Part shown: positions 36,416 through 44,034 of the stretch, one piece after another
How the letters are laid out: each line of letters starts with the position of its first letter
Position numbering within the stretch: the stretch's first letter is position 1
Assembly (NCBI GenBank): GCA_934307695.1
Contig: CAKRCS010000001.1
Location: forward strand, 124,001 to 188,000
Direction: 5' to 3'
Source: an uncultured Agathobacter sp.
GTDB lineage: Bacteria; Bacillota; Clostridia; Lachnospirales; Lachnospiraceae
DNA: 64,000 nt
Notes under the pieces: generated by a model
Database searches by the model: none
The model's input: only the letters and a program-made list of their open reading frames with translations
What the model was told of the DNA's origin: nothing
Translations under genes and position numbers: made by a program

Positions 36416-38140
36416 ATGTATACCTTCAAAGAATTGAGAAAAGCAAAAAAAAATAGTGTTAATGGGAAAGAAATAAAAGTAGCGGTTCTTGGTAATTGTG
36501 CAACACAATTCTTTGCAACAGCGCTTGAGGGTAACGCAAAGCTGGAGGGGCTTAATGTAAAGGTATTTGATGCAGATTACAACCAGATTGATGCACAGTT
36601 GCTAGATCCAAACTCTGAAGTTTATTTATTTGAACCTGATAGTATTATTTTGTGGATTGCAACAGAAAAGATATATGAAGAATACCTTGACATGCCAGTA
36701 AACGAGCGAGAAATGTTTGCTGTGCAAAATATTGAAAAAATTAAGAAGTATTGGAATCTAGTTGAGAAGAACTCTGCAGCAAAAATAATTCAGATGAATT
36801 TTACTGAAATCGATGATAAAGCATTAGGAAATTATTCGGCGAAGGTCAAAAGTTCATTTATATATCAAATTCGTAAGCTGAATTGGTTGCTACAAGAGGC
36901 AATGAGTGAGTATGCTAATGTATATCCGGTGGACTTGTTGTCTGTGCAGATACAGCTAGGAACGAACATGTTTTATGATGCATCTTATTATTATAATGCT
37001 AAAATGACTGTTTCTACCAGCGCATTACCAAGTGTGTCCAAAGCTGTGGTTGACGTTCTTAAATCAATGAATGGAAATCTAAAAAAATGTGTAGTTCTTG
37101 ATTTGGATAATACCTTATGGGGTGGTGTTATTGGAGATGATGGAATTGGTAATATAGAAATCGGGGAATTAGGACGAGGGCATGCGTTTTCAAACTTTCA
37201 GCGTTGGTTGAAGGAACTTAAGTCTTACGGGATAATATTAGCAGTATGCAGTAAAAATAATGAGGATATAGCAAAAGAACCATTTGTGAAGCATGATGAG
37301 ATGGTTTTACATTTGGAAGACATTTCTTTATTTATTGCAAATTGGAATGATAAAGCGACTAATATTAGGCTGATTCAGGAAACATTAAATATAGGTATGG
37401 ATTCAATCGTATTTATTGATGATAATCCATTTGAGAGAAATCTTGTTCGTGAAAAAATACCGGATATCGAAGTACCGGAGTTGCCAGAAGACCCGGCACA
37501 TTATCTTGAATATTTGCAGTCTTGTAACTATTTTGACACAGTATCTTATACTGGTTCCACTGCGGATCGAACAAAAATGTATCAGGCGGAACTTGAACGC
37601 AAAAAAGCTGAAGTACAATATGAGTCAATCGATGATTATCTAAAGAGCTTAGAGATGATTGGAGAAGCACATCCGTTTGATGAAAGCAGATTTTCTAGGA
37701 TTGCCCAGTTAACACAACGTTCGAACCAGTTTAACCTACGGACAGTACGTTATACAGAGGACGAGATAAGAAGAATTGCACAAGACAATAATTACGTTAC
37801 TCTATATTATAATCTAAGAGATAAATATGGGGATCATGGATTAGTTGGTGTCGTGATTATGAAAAAAGTATCAGAGGATGAATTGTTTGTTGATACGTGG
37901 CTTATGAGCTGCAGAGTTTTGAAACGTGGAATGGAAGAGTACATTGTCAACAAATTTGTGGCAGAAGCACAGAAAAGAGGAATAGCAAAAATATCTGCTG
38001 AATATATCCCAACTGCAAAAAATAGCATGGTTAAAGATGTTTATAGTCAGATGGGATTTTCCAGAATTGCGGAAAATCAATATGAATTATTAGTGGGTAA
38101 TTACCAAGTTAAAGAAGTGTTTATAACGGAGGAAAATTAA
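36416..38140 (+). CDS. FkbH-like HAD-IIIC enzyme (glyceryl-ACP-forming type)
   Basis: A 574-residue protein with three parts: an N-terminal domain of about 210 residues with a Rossmann/SGNH-like start (KVAVLGNCATQFFATAL), a HAD domain with D229-L-D231-N-T233 in VLDLDNTLWGGVIGDDG and FIDDNPFERNLVRE, and a C-terminal GNAT-like domain ending YSQMGF. This is the FkbH layout. Characterised FkbH proteins load a three-carbon unit from 1,3-bisphosphoglycerate onto an acyl carrier protein to give glyceryl-ACP (for example RkD with RkE). The ACP gene starts right at its stop, so the pair is very likely functional. The final acid on the sugar is inferred, not shown. Confidence 0.85.
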   Translation: MYTFKELRKAKKNSVNGKEIKVAVLGNCATQFFATALEGNAKLEGLNVKVFDADYNQIDAQLLDPNSEVYLFEPDSIILWIATEKIYEEYLDMPVNEREMFAVQNIEKIKKYWNLVEKNSAAKIIQMNFTEIDDKALGNYSAKVKSSFIYQIRKLNWLLQEAMSEYANVYPVDLLSVQIQLGTNMFYDASYYYNAKMTVSTSALPSVSKAVVDVLKSMNGNLKKCVVLDLDNTLWGGVIGDDGIGNIEIGELGRGHAFSNFQRWLKELKSYGIILAVCSKNNEDIAKEPFVKHDEMVLHLEDISLFIANWNDKATNIRLIQETLNIGMDSIVFIDDNPFERNLVREKIPDIEVPELPEDPAHYLEYLQSCNYFDTVSYTGSTADRTKMYQAELERKKAEVQYESIDDYLKSLEMIGEAHPFDESRFSRIAQLTQRSNQFNLRTVRYTEDEIRRIAQDNNYVTLYYNLRDKYGDHGLVGVVIMKKVSEDELFVDTWLMSCRVLKRGMEEYIVNKFVAEAQKRGIAKISAEYIPTAKNSMVKDVYSQMGFSRIAENQYELLVGNYQVKEVFITEEN

Positions 38141-38380
38141 ATGACAAGAAGCGAAATATTAGAAAAAGTTATTGAAATTTGCAAGGATGTATTTGAAGAC
38201 GATGATTTAATTTTGACCGAGTCAAGTTCTTCGAACGATGTCGAGGAATGGGATAGCCTGTCACATCTAAGTTTAATAAGTGATGTTGAAGACGAATTTT
38301 CTATAAAATTAACACTGGATGAAATATCCAATTCGAAAAATCTTGGAGAACTTGTTTCGGCAATAATGCGGCATATTTAA
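38141..38380 (+). CDS. Acyl carrier protein
   Basis: A 79-residue acidic, helical protein with the phosphopantetheine attachment motif EEWDSLSHLSLISDVEDEF, where S39 of D-S-L is the modified residue. The spacing and the following LTLDEISNSKNLGELV helix are typical ACP features. It begins at the base after the FkbH-like stop. It differs from fatty-acid ACP in context: no fatty-acid genes are nearby. It most likely carries the three-carbon acid made by the FkbH-like enzyme before transfer to a sugar. Confidence 0.9.
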   Translation: MTRSEILEKVIEICKDVFEDDDLILTESSSSNDVEEWDSLSHLSLISDVEDEFSIKLTLDEISNSKNLGELVSAIMRHI

Positions 38381-38391
38381 GGAGAAAAGGT

Positions 38392-38790
38392 ATGCAGATA
38401 CATCATGTAGGCTATTTGGTAAAAAGTGTTGAAAAGGCGAAAAAAAAATTTGAAGCACTTGGATTTGAACCTGAAGGCATAGCTACGTTTGACGAATATA
38501 GAGGAATAGATATCTTGTTCATGGTGAATGACGGATATAGGATAGAACTGGTTGCGCCTAAAACTGAGAATTCAGTTGTAATAGACACATATAAAAAATT
38601 TGGTAATTCACCATATCATATTTGTTATTGTTGTGAGAATATTGAGGAGACAATGGAAAGCTTGCGAGAAGACGGCTATTTGCCTTTAGGTGAACCTGCA
38701 TCTGCGGTTGCAATAGATGGAAAAAGGGTGTGCTTTTTATTTAACCGACAAATTGGTATCATAGAGTTAGTCGAACAGAGGAGAATATGA
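38392..38790 (+). CDS. VOC-family protein (glyoxalase/methylmalonyl-CoA-epimerase-like)
   Basis: A 132-residue protein starting IHHVGYLVKSVEKAKKKFEA and ending IIELVEQ, a single vicinal-oxygen-chelate module with His and Glu metal ligands at the usual places (H4 or H5, HICYCC, E in IELV). AAGGAGAAAAGG precedes the ATG and its stop overlaps the next start. The closest functional analogue by look is methylmalonyl-CoA epimerase, which acts on a carrier-bound acid. Here it may epimerise or isomerise an acyl-ACP made by the FkbH-like enzyme. That role is a guess; the family call is good. Confidence 0.78.
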   Translation: MQIHHVGYLVKSVEKAKKKFEALGFEPEGIATFDEYRGIDILFMVNDGYRIELVAPKTENSVVIDTYKKFGNSPYHICYCCENIEETMESLREDGYLPLGEPASAVAIDGKRVCFLFNRQIGIIELVEQRRI

Positions 38791-39734
38791 TGGATATATC
38801 ATTTGTTATTCCATGCTATAGATCAGAAAAGACGATAAGTGCTGTTGTTGAAGAAATTAGAAATAAGATGAAGGAGTTAAGTAAATACTCCTACGAAGTT
38901 ATTTTGGTAAATGATTGTTCGCCAGATAATACATTTGAAAAAATTAAATCAATAGCCAAAGAATTTGATAATGTAATTGCGATTGATCTCGCAAAAAATT
39001 TCGGACAACATTCTGCCATCATGGCAGGTTTTAGCAAGGTGTCAGGTAATATAATTGTGTGTTTAGACGATGATGGACAAACCCCTGCAAATGAAGTTGA
39101 TAAACTGTTGGCTAAGATAGAAGAAGGGTATGATGTTGTATACGCCGAATATGGTAATAAGCAACACTCCGCATTTCGAAATTGGGGAAGTAACCTCAAC
39201 AAGAAAATGACAGAAATCCTGTTGGGAAAACCTAAGGAGCTGTTCATTTCTAGCTATTTTGCGGCGACTAGAATGATCGTTGAGGAAATAAAAAGGTACA
39301 ATAATCCATACCCATATCTTGCAGGTTTGGTATTGAGAACTACTAAAAGTGTGTGCAACGTGAGTGTTACACATAGACAGAGAATGGAAGGTGAGTCGGG
39401 GTATTCGTTAAGAAAATTGATTGGATTATGGGTTAACGGTTTTACTGCATTTTCTGTATTGCCTTTAAGAATGGCTACTTATAGTGGAATGTTAGTAGCT
39501 CTTATTGGTTTCATTTTTGCTATTTGGACAGTTATACATAAGATTATTAGTCCGGAAGTTGCAGTGGGATGGAGTTCAACTTTTTCCGTGATTTTAGTTA
39601 TTGGTGGAATGATATTATTTGTATTGGGAATGATCGGGGAATATATAGGAAGAATATATATTAGTCTAAATAACTCGCCGCAGTATGTAATAAGGGAGAT
39701 TGTGGGAAAAGAAGAAAATTGCATAATGAACTAG
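38787..39734 (+). CDS. ArnC/GtrB-like undecaprenyl-phosphate glycosyltransferase (GT2)
   Basis: A 315-residue GT2 enzyme with C-terminal membrane helices at about 228-255 and 264-290. It has SFVIPCYRSEKTI, ILVNDCSPDNTFEKI, the metal motif CLDDDGQTP, THRQRMEGESGYSLRKL, and GEYIGRIYISLNNSPQYVIRE. It should transfer a sugar from a nucleotide donor to undecaprenyl phosphate, as ArnC does with an N-acylated 4-amino-4-deoxy sugar. Adjacent WecE, GNAT, ACP and SMR genes point to an N-acylated dTDP-Fuc4N donor. GAGGAGAAT precedes the ATG. It is the last gene before a terminator-like hairpin. Confidence 0.9.
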   Translation: MMDISFVIPCYRSEKTISAVVEEIRNKMKELSKYSYEVILVNDCSPDNTFEKIKSIAKEFDNVIAIDLAKNFGQHSAIMAGFSKVSGNIIVCLDDDGQTPANEVDKLLAKIEEGYDVVYAEYGNKQHSAFRNWGSNLNKKMTEILLGKPKELFISSYFAATRMIVEEIKRYNNPYPYLAGLVLRTTKSVCNVSVTHRQRMEGESGYSLRKLIGLWVNGFTAFSVLPLRMATYSGMLVALIGFIFAIWTVIHKIISPEVAVGWSSTFSVILVIGGMILFVLGMIGEYIGRIYISLNNSPQYVIREIVGKEENCIMN

Positions 39735-39759
39735 CCTATAAGGAAAGTATGGGCTGAGG

Positions 39760-39806
39760 TGTAAAAAATTTACAGTTTCCGAATTCCGGAAACTGTAAAT
39801 TTTACA
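39760..39806 (+). terminator. Strong palindromic hairpin after the glycan operon
   Basis: The arms ATTTACAGTTTCCG and CGGAAACTGTAAAT form an almost uninterrupted stem around a 5-base AATTC loop, with A-rich DNA before and TTTT inside the distal arm. It lies just 26 bases after the last glycan gene and reads as a terminator active in either direction. It contains a GAATTC site at the loop. A protein-binding palindrome is an alternative because no long T-run follows. Confidence 0.6.
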
Positions 39807-39937
39807 GCAAAGCGTCTACAAAAAGCATGGAATTGGAAATATAATAAAGGCAAAAGATAAAAGTAAAAAGAAAGGAATTTAGTAAACGTCAAATCCTGCG
39901 CCTTGGCTAATGTGTCTTTTTATGCCACACTCTAAAT

Positions 39938-39968
39938 GCCACGAAAAAACTATTAGTTTTTTCGTGGC
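39938..39968 (+). terminator. Perfect 14-bp hairpin with A- and T-tracts (terminator-like)
   Basis: GCCACGAAAAAACT and AGTTTTTTCGTGGC pair perfectly around a 3-base ATT loop. The stem has G+C at the base and an A/T-tract near the loop, an arrangement unlike a classic terminator, since the T-run is inside the stem. It may be a terminator, an attenuator or a mobile-element end. It lies in an otherwise gene-free stretch. Confidence 0.5.
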
Positions 39969-39979
39969 GGTTAAAGAGC

Positions 39980-40150
39980 ATGGATCAATTAACTCATACT
40001 GTTCGCACATTGAACTGGATAAAGTCGTGTTTGGTCAGAAAAGGAAGACCTTTGATTTACCATAGCCGAAGATCATTATTTTTAGTAAATATATCTTTGC
40101 TGTATCCCCGAGTGTGTGATAAAGAGTTGCACTTATTTTTTACTTTATAA
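39980..40150 (+). pseudogene. Possible remnant of an IS66-type accessory gene
   Basis: A 56-codon frame begins MDQLTHTVRTLNWIKS, which resembles the usual start of IS66 Orf1/TnpA accessory proteins (M-x-Q-x-x-H-x-V-R-x-x-N-W). After about 15 residues the similarity is lost, as after a frameshift or deletion. No RBS, other IS66 genes or terminal repeats are visible. This is a weak, short match and may be chance. The rest of 39806-40200 shows no gene. Confidence 0.25.
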
Positions 40151-40217
40151 TAGCAAAAAGATTGGAACAAATATATTAGAATTATAATAAAAACAACTAC
40201 AAAACATGATAAAATTA

Positions 40218-40246
40218 GTGACCATTAGGTAAAAATATGCTATAAT
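40218..40246 (+). promoter_or_regulatory. Extended -10 promoter
   Basis: GTGACC at 40218-40223, 17 bases, then TATAAT at 40241-40246, immediately preceded by TGC (an extended -10). A start site near 40253 is expected. It is 300 bases before the methyltransferase ATG, leaving room for a long leader or a separate RNA. Confidence 0.6.
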
Positions 40247-40252
40247 TCGACT

Positions 40253-40442
40253 ATATAAGTAGAAAAGCATACTTTTAAAGAAGAATAATAGAAGTATTTT
40301 ACTACAGAATGTCCTAAAGATAAGTGAGGGCGAACCCTTATTGTGATAAATACAGATTAATATTTGGCGAGGCTGTGACATGTAAATGAAGAAAATGGAA
40401 AAGTATGCATAGCACAATGCATTATGTGAGTTCTGTTTTTTT
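40253..40442 (+). ncRNA. Candidate structured RNA (or long structured leader) upstream of the methyltransferase
   Basis: Three nested helices can be read directly. An outer stem has GCATACTTTT (40267-40276) with AAAAGTATGC (40399-40408), a perfect 10-bp inverted repeat. A middle stem pairs GTATTT (40294-40299) with AAATAC (40348-40353). An inner hairpin has AGTGAGGG, loop CGAA, CCCTTATT, with two G-T wobbles. A strong promoter precedes it, and a T7 run at 40436-40442 follows short palindromes (ATGCAT repeats), which could end transcription. The expected length is about 185-190 bases. I recognise no known family; 6S-like RNA, a retron-like RNA (no reverse transcriptase nearby) or a regulated leader are all possible. 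Confidence 0.45.
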
Positions 40443-40546
40443 AGTTGTAAAATGATTTGGAAAGATAGTAAGCACCCTATGGGGATATTGGCATCAGAGG
40501 GCACTTATGCTAAAAAGTATTTTGAAAGGCATGAAGATGAGAGAAA

Positions 40547-41524
40547 ATGTTTAGGGTTAGAAATACTGAAAAAAGGTTGCGAGGATTTACTTTTATAGAT
40601 TTATTTTGCGGGATAGGTGGATTCCATTTAGCATTGTCCTCCTATGGTGGAAAGTGTGTATTCGCTTCTGAGATAAACGATGCGGCAGCAAATGTCTATT
40701 ATAATAATTTTAAAATAAAACCGAAAGGTGATATCAGAAGAATAAAGGCACAGGATATTCCAAAGCATGATATATTGTGTGGGGGATTTCCATGCCAAGC
40801 ATTTAGTATATCTGGTAATCAGAATGGATTTAGTGATGATGAGGGTAAATTATTTTTTGAAATCTTACGGATAGCAAAATTTCATAAACCTAAGTTGATT
40901 TTATTGGAAAATGTGAAGAATTTATTGTCGCATAATGGTGGAGAAACAATTCGCGTTATAGAGAACAGATTACAAAAAATAGGATATACCACATATAAGG
41001 AAGTCTTGTGTGCTACGGATTTCTCTGTTCCCCAAGCTAGAAAACGTATTTACATTGTAGCATTTAGAAATGATTTGACTGTAAACAATTTCACATTTCC
41101 AAAGGGTAAGGGAAGAATTAAATGCGTAGAGGACATATTAGAAAATAATGTTGATGCACACTATGAGATTACGGTGCCTTACAATGTAGCGGAAAATAGA
41201 TATAATAATATAAGAAAGTCAAATTCTATATTAAGAATAGGTTCTGTAGGGCTTGGAAGACAGGGAGAAAGAATATATTCAATTAAAGGGCAAGGGATAA
41301 CATTATCATCTCAGGGGGGTGGAGTTGGCGGGAAGACGGGAATGTATTATATAAATAATACTGTTCGAAAGCTTACACCAAGAGAATGTGCTAGAATGAT
41401 GGGCTTTCCTGAAAATTTCAAGGTTGGACAAACTGATGCGGAGTGCTATAAGCAGTTTGGAAATAGTGTAGTGGTTAATGCCTTGCAGGAAATTGTAGCG
41501 GAGGCATCAAAATATATTATCTGA
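40547..41524 (+). CDS. C5-cytosine DNA methyltransferase (Dcm/M.HpaII-type)
   Basis: A 325-residue enzyme with the conserved motifs in order: I, FIDLFCGIGGFHLAL; IV, GGFPCQAFSISG with catalytic C83; VI, LLENVKN; VIII, QARKRIYIVAF; IX, RKLTPRECARMMGFP; X, KQFGNSVVV. It transfers a methyl group from SAM to C5 of cytosine within a recognition site set by the region between motifs VIII and IX, which cannot be read here. The RBS is weak. The next gene begins 10 bases after it. A classical restriction endonuclease is missing; the GHKL-TIR protein takes that place, so the methyltransferase probably marks self DNA. Confidence 0.92.
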   Translation: MFRVRNTEKRLRGFTFIDLFCGIGGFHLALSSYGGKCVFASEINDAAANVYYNNFKIKPKGDIRRIKAQDIPKHDILCGGFPCQAFSISGNQNGFSDDEGKLFFEILRIAKFHKPKLILLENVKNLLSHNGGETIRVIENRLQKIGYTTYKEVLCATDFSVPQARKRIYIVAFRNDLTVNNFTFPKGKGRIKCVEDILENNVDAHYEITVPYNVAENRYNNIRKSNSILRIGSVGLGRQGERIYSIKGQGITLSSQGGGVGGKTGMYYINNTVRKLTPRECARMMGFPENFKVGQTDAECYKQFGNSVVVNALQEIVAEASKYII

Positions 41525-41534
41525 GGAGGTACAA

Positions 41535-43637
41535 ATGAAAAATATAGATTTTTCGATGACATATTTAGCACTTAAAATGTTTGGAAAACAATTGTACGCG
41601 AATGCGAGCGCAGCGATTGCGGAATTGGTCGCAAACGGTTTAGATGCGAATGCAGAAAATGTTTATGTTTATATGGACATCAGAGATAAGAATAGTGCAA
41701 CAATTGCGATTTTCGATGATGGGGATGGGATGGATGAAACAGCGATGGAAAAAAATTACGCTGTTGTAGGACGAAATAAGAGAGAAAACCTAGAACCAGA
41801 AGAAGCTAGTAAAAAGATGGGGCGAAAAGGTATCGGAAAGCTAGCCGCATTGTACCTTTCGAATACTTATTATGTAATCACCCAAAAAGCAGAACAAAAG
41901 GAAGCTCGAGCTTGGCAGTTAGACGTTAGTAATTTTCAAGAAGATAATAGTACTCCGCAATTAGTGGAGGTGGGATATCCTTTTGCAGAACAAATTATTT
42001 TTGCGGAAAAACTTAAAGAGAGTGGAAAAGGAACCATTATTTTACTTAATAATGTATTAATAAAGAATTTTGGAGAAGCCGCAGAAGATGCATTAGAATA
42101 CAAGTTAGCAAATTATTTCCTTACAGACGAGTTATCAAAGAAGATACAACTTTGTGTTTTGAGGAAAGAAGAAGACCAAATTTTGTTCTCAGAGGTAAAG
42201 AAAAATATTGCGTATAAAAACATGGCGGTTATCATTACTACAGATGCAAGTAAATTTTCTGATATAGCGAAAGATGATGTTTTGTATCGTGATAAGAATT
42301 TAAAAACGAAGTCTCAAATTTATAAAGAGAAGAGAGAAATTTTAGTTTTACCTGATGTAATAGAGACTACAATCAAAGATGAAAGGGGGAAGAGTGAAAA
42401 AGTAAGAAAAAATTCATCTGGAGAAATAGAGATTGACGGTAAAAAATATGCTTATGAATTAAAGGGATGGATTGGTATACATGCAACAATTGAAACAGAA
42501 GATGCAAAATTGAATTGCAATAATTATAGTAAAAATATGCATTATAATCCTAATCAGCTAAGAGTATATGTAAGAAATAAATTAGCTACAGCTCATTTCC
42601 TAAATTATTTGGGAATGACAGCTACATTTTTGAATTACATAGAAGGGGAAATTTCTTTTGATATATTGGATGTTGAGGGGCTTGAAGATATTGCAACAGC
42701 GGGAAGAGACAATTTTTCTGTGCAGGATGAAAGAGTAAAATTACTTATCGCACTTACAAAAGGTGTTGTGGGGAGATTAGTATCCAAAAGACAAAAGATA
42801 GCCGATAATATGGGAGAAAACCGAAAAAGAGTAGAAGTTGAGCTAGAAGAAGACAATAAGAGAAAAATAAAATCACGTTTCCAAAGAGGGGCAATAAAAT
42901 CGAAGAGCATTCTTGAAAAATTGTCAAAAGATGAACAAGAGGCTATCGAAGATGATTATGTTCAATTTTCTAGAGCAGCGAATCTCTCCAATGCAACAAA
43001 AATGATTTTTATTAGTCACAAGACAGATTGCAAAGAGTTTGGTGAATTGTTGATAGATGTTTTTTTAGAGGTTTATCCGCCTATAAAAAGTAGTATTATT
43101 TTTAGCTCTGATAGTGATTATGGTGTACCCCAAGGACAAGACATCCTTGAGTATCTAAAAACATGTTTCAGAGAAGATATGCATGTAATATTCTTGTTTA
43201 GCAAATCATTTTATGATTCTAATGTTTGTTTGGCAGAAGCTGGGGCTGCATGGGGGACTAATAAACAATACACAAATTTTGTTATTGATATTGGATTTGG
43301 GGATATAAGTGAGCCAATTAATCGTAATCAAAAGGGTGCTGTACTAGTGAATTTAGAAGACCAAGATTATAAAGATTTCGCAAAAGAAGTTATTAGGATA
43401 TTAAAATCTGTGGGAGTGGAGCGGGAATTTGAAGTTGGCAGTGTCTTAGAGATAGTAAAAAGACAGGTAAACAAGCATATGGAACAATTGTGTACGCCGG
43501 AATATATTCCCAAAAGGAAATTTCAAATAGTTCCTAAGTGCAGTAACTGTAATCATAAAATGATAGTAAGATGCGTTAAAGGGAATTTGAAATATACATG
43601 TGAATGTGGAAATGAACTTAATGCAGATATTGTATAA
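41535..43637 (+). CDS. GHKL ATPase (MORC/Hsp90-like)-TIR-zinc-ribbon fusion, predicted defence effector
   Basis: A 700-residue protein. Residues about 10-160 form a GHKL ATPase: N-box AAIAELVANGLDANAENVYV, G1 box IFDDGDGMDE, G2 box MGRKGIGKLAALYLS. An S5-like middle region follows (GWIGIHATIET, LRVYVRNKL). From M490 lies a TIR domain: MIFISHKTDCKEFGEL, FSSDSDYGVPQGQDI, HVIFLFSKSFYDSNVCLAEAG, with E568 as the probable NADase glutamate. The tail has a zinc ribbon, C669-x2-C672 and C689-x-C691. GGAGG precedes the ATG. MORC-like GHKL ATPases occur in restriction-modification loci (Iyer, Abhiman and Aravind 2008); a TIR fusion suggests NAD depletion after sensing DNA. The mechanism is inferred. 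Confidence 0.85.
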   Translation: MKNIDFSMTYLALKMFGKQLYANASAAIAELVANGLDANAENVYVYMDIRDKNSATIAIFDDGDGMDETAMEKNYAVVGRNKRENLEPEEASKKMGRKGIGKLAALYLSNTYYVITQKAEQKEARAWQLDVSNFQEDNSTPQLVEVGYPFAEQIIFAEKLKESGKGTIILLNNVLIKNFGEAAEDALEYKLANYFLTDELSKKIQLCVLRKEEDQILFSEVKKNIAYKNMAVIITTDASKFSDIAKDDVLYRDKNLKTKSQIYKEKREILVLPDVIETTIKDERGKSEKVRKNSSGEIEIDGKKYAYELKGWIGIHATIETEDAKLNCNNYSKNMHYNPNQLRVYVRNKLATAHFLNYLGMTATFLNYIEGEISFDILDVEGLEDIATAGRDNFSVQDERVKLLIALTKGVVGRLVSKRQKIADNMGENRKRVEVELEEDNKRKIKSRFQRGAIKSKSILEKLSKDEQEAIEDDYVQFSRAANLSNATKMIFISHKTDCKEFGELLIDVFLEVYPPIKSSIIFSSDSDYGVPQGQDILEYLKTCFREDMHVIFLFSKSFYDSNVCLAEAGAAWGTNKQYTNFVIDIGFGDISEPINRNQKGAVLVNLEDQDYKDFAKEVIRILKSVGVEREFEVGSVLEIVKRQVNKHMEQLCTPEYIPKRKFQIVPKCSNCNHKMIVRCVKGNLKYTCECGNELNADIV

Positions 43638-43668
43638 AAGGGGGATTTGCAATTCTTCCCTTTTCTTT
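43636..43668 (+). terminator. Intrinsic terminator after the GHKL-TIR gene
   Basis: AAAAGGG at 43636-43642 pairs with CCCTTTT at 43658-43664, with a partly paired internal loop, followed by CTTT. It overlaps the stop codon and would end the methyltransferase-GHKL operon. The stem is modest. Confidence 0.5.
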
Positions 43669-44034
43669 GGACTAACGTATGATTGAAGAAAAGATATAGC
43701 GAATTTGGAATATATGTTTTATTAGCGTTTGGAACTTTAATGATGGAAACAAGTGCGTTGATACCAAATATTAAATCTTTATAATTTGTAACGATAAATG
43801 ATGGTTAAAAGTAATGGACATCATTTTGTATGAGTAAGCATCACTAGCATTTTTGTTAGAAATTCCCTGGATGGGCGTTTTGCAACACATACCGTTATTA
43901 TGTGGGGAATTTAATTTCACTAGGGATCTCTTTATACTTCAATCGGAATACCGTTTTTTAATAGTTATGGACTATTTGCACCTATTCCTAGACGTGACGC
44001 TAGAGCTCTGCTAAAAATAATTGAGATTTCATAG
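43669..44034 (+). other. Gene-free AT-rich stretch
   Basis: About 365 bases between the terminator and the yhcG remnant. No convincing open frame, tRNA or repeat was seen. It may hold decayed sequence from the lost 5' part of yhcG, since the detectable frame begins only at 44035 after an in-frame stop. Confidence 0.4.

Noticed and set aside
39840..39845. TATAAT between the two palindromes
   Set aside because: No acceptable -35 box at 16-18 bases upstream and no gene follows for 700 bases.
40267..40408. Retron ncRNA
   Set aside because: The long inverted repeat suits a retron, but there is no reverse transcriptase gene nearby; kept only as an unassigned structured RNA.
41535..42000. Histidine kinase or MutL as the identity of the GHKL domain
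   Set aside because: No H-box or receiver domain for a kinase, and no MutL endonuclease or dimerisation motif; the N-, G1- and G2-box spacing with an S5-like region fits the MORC/Hsp90 group better.
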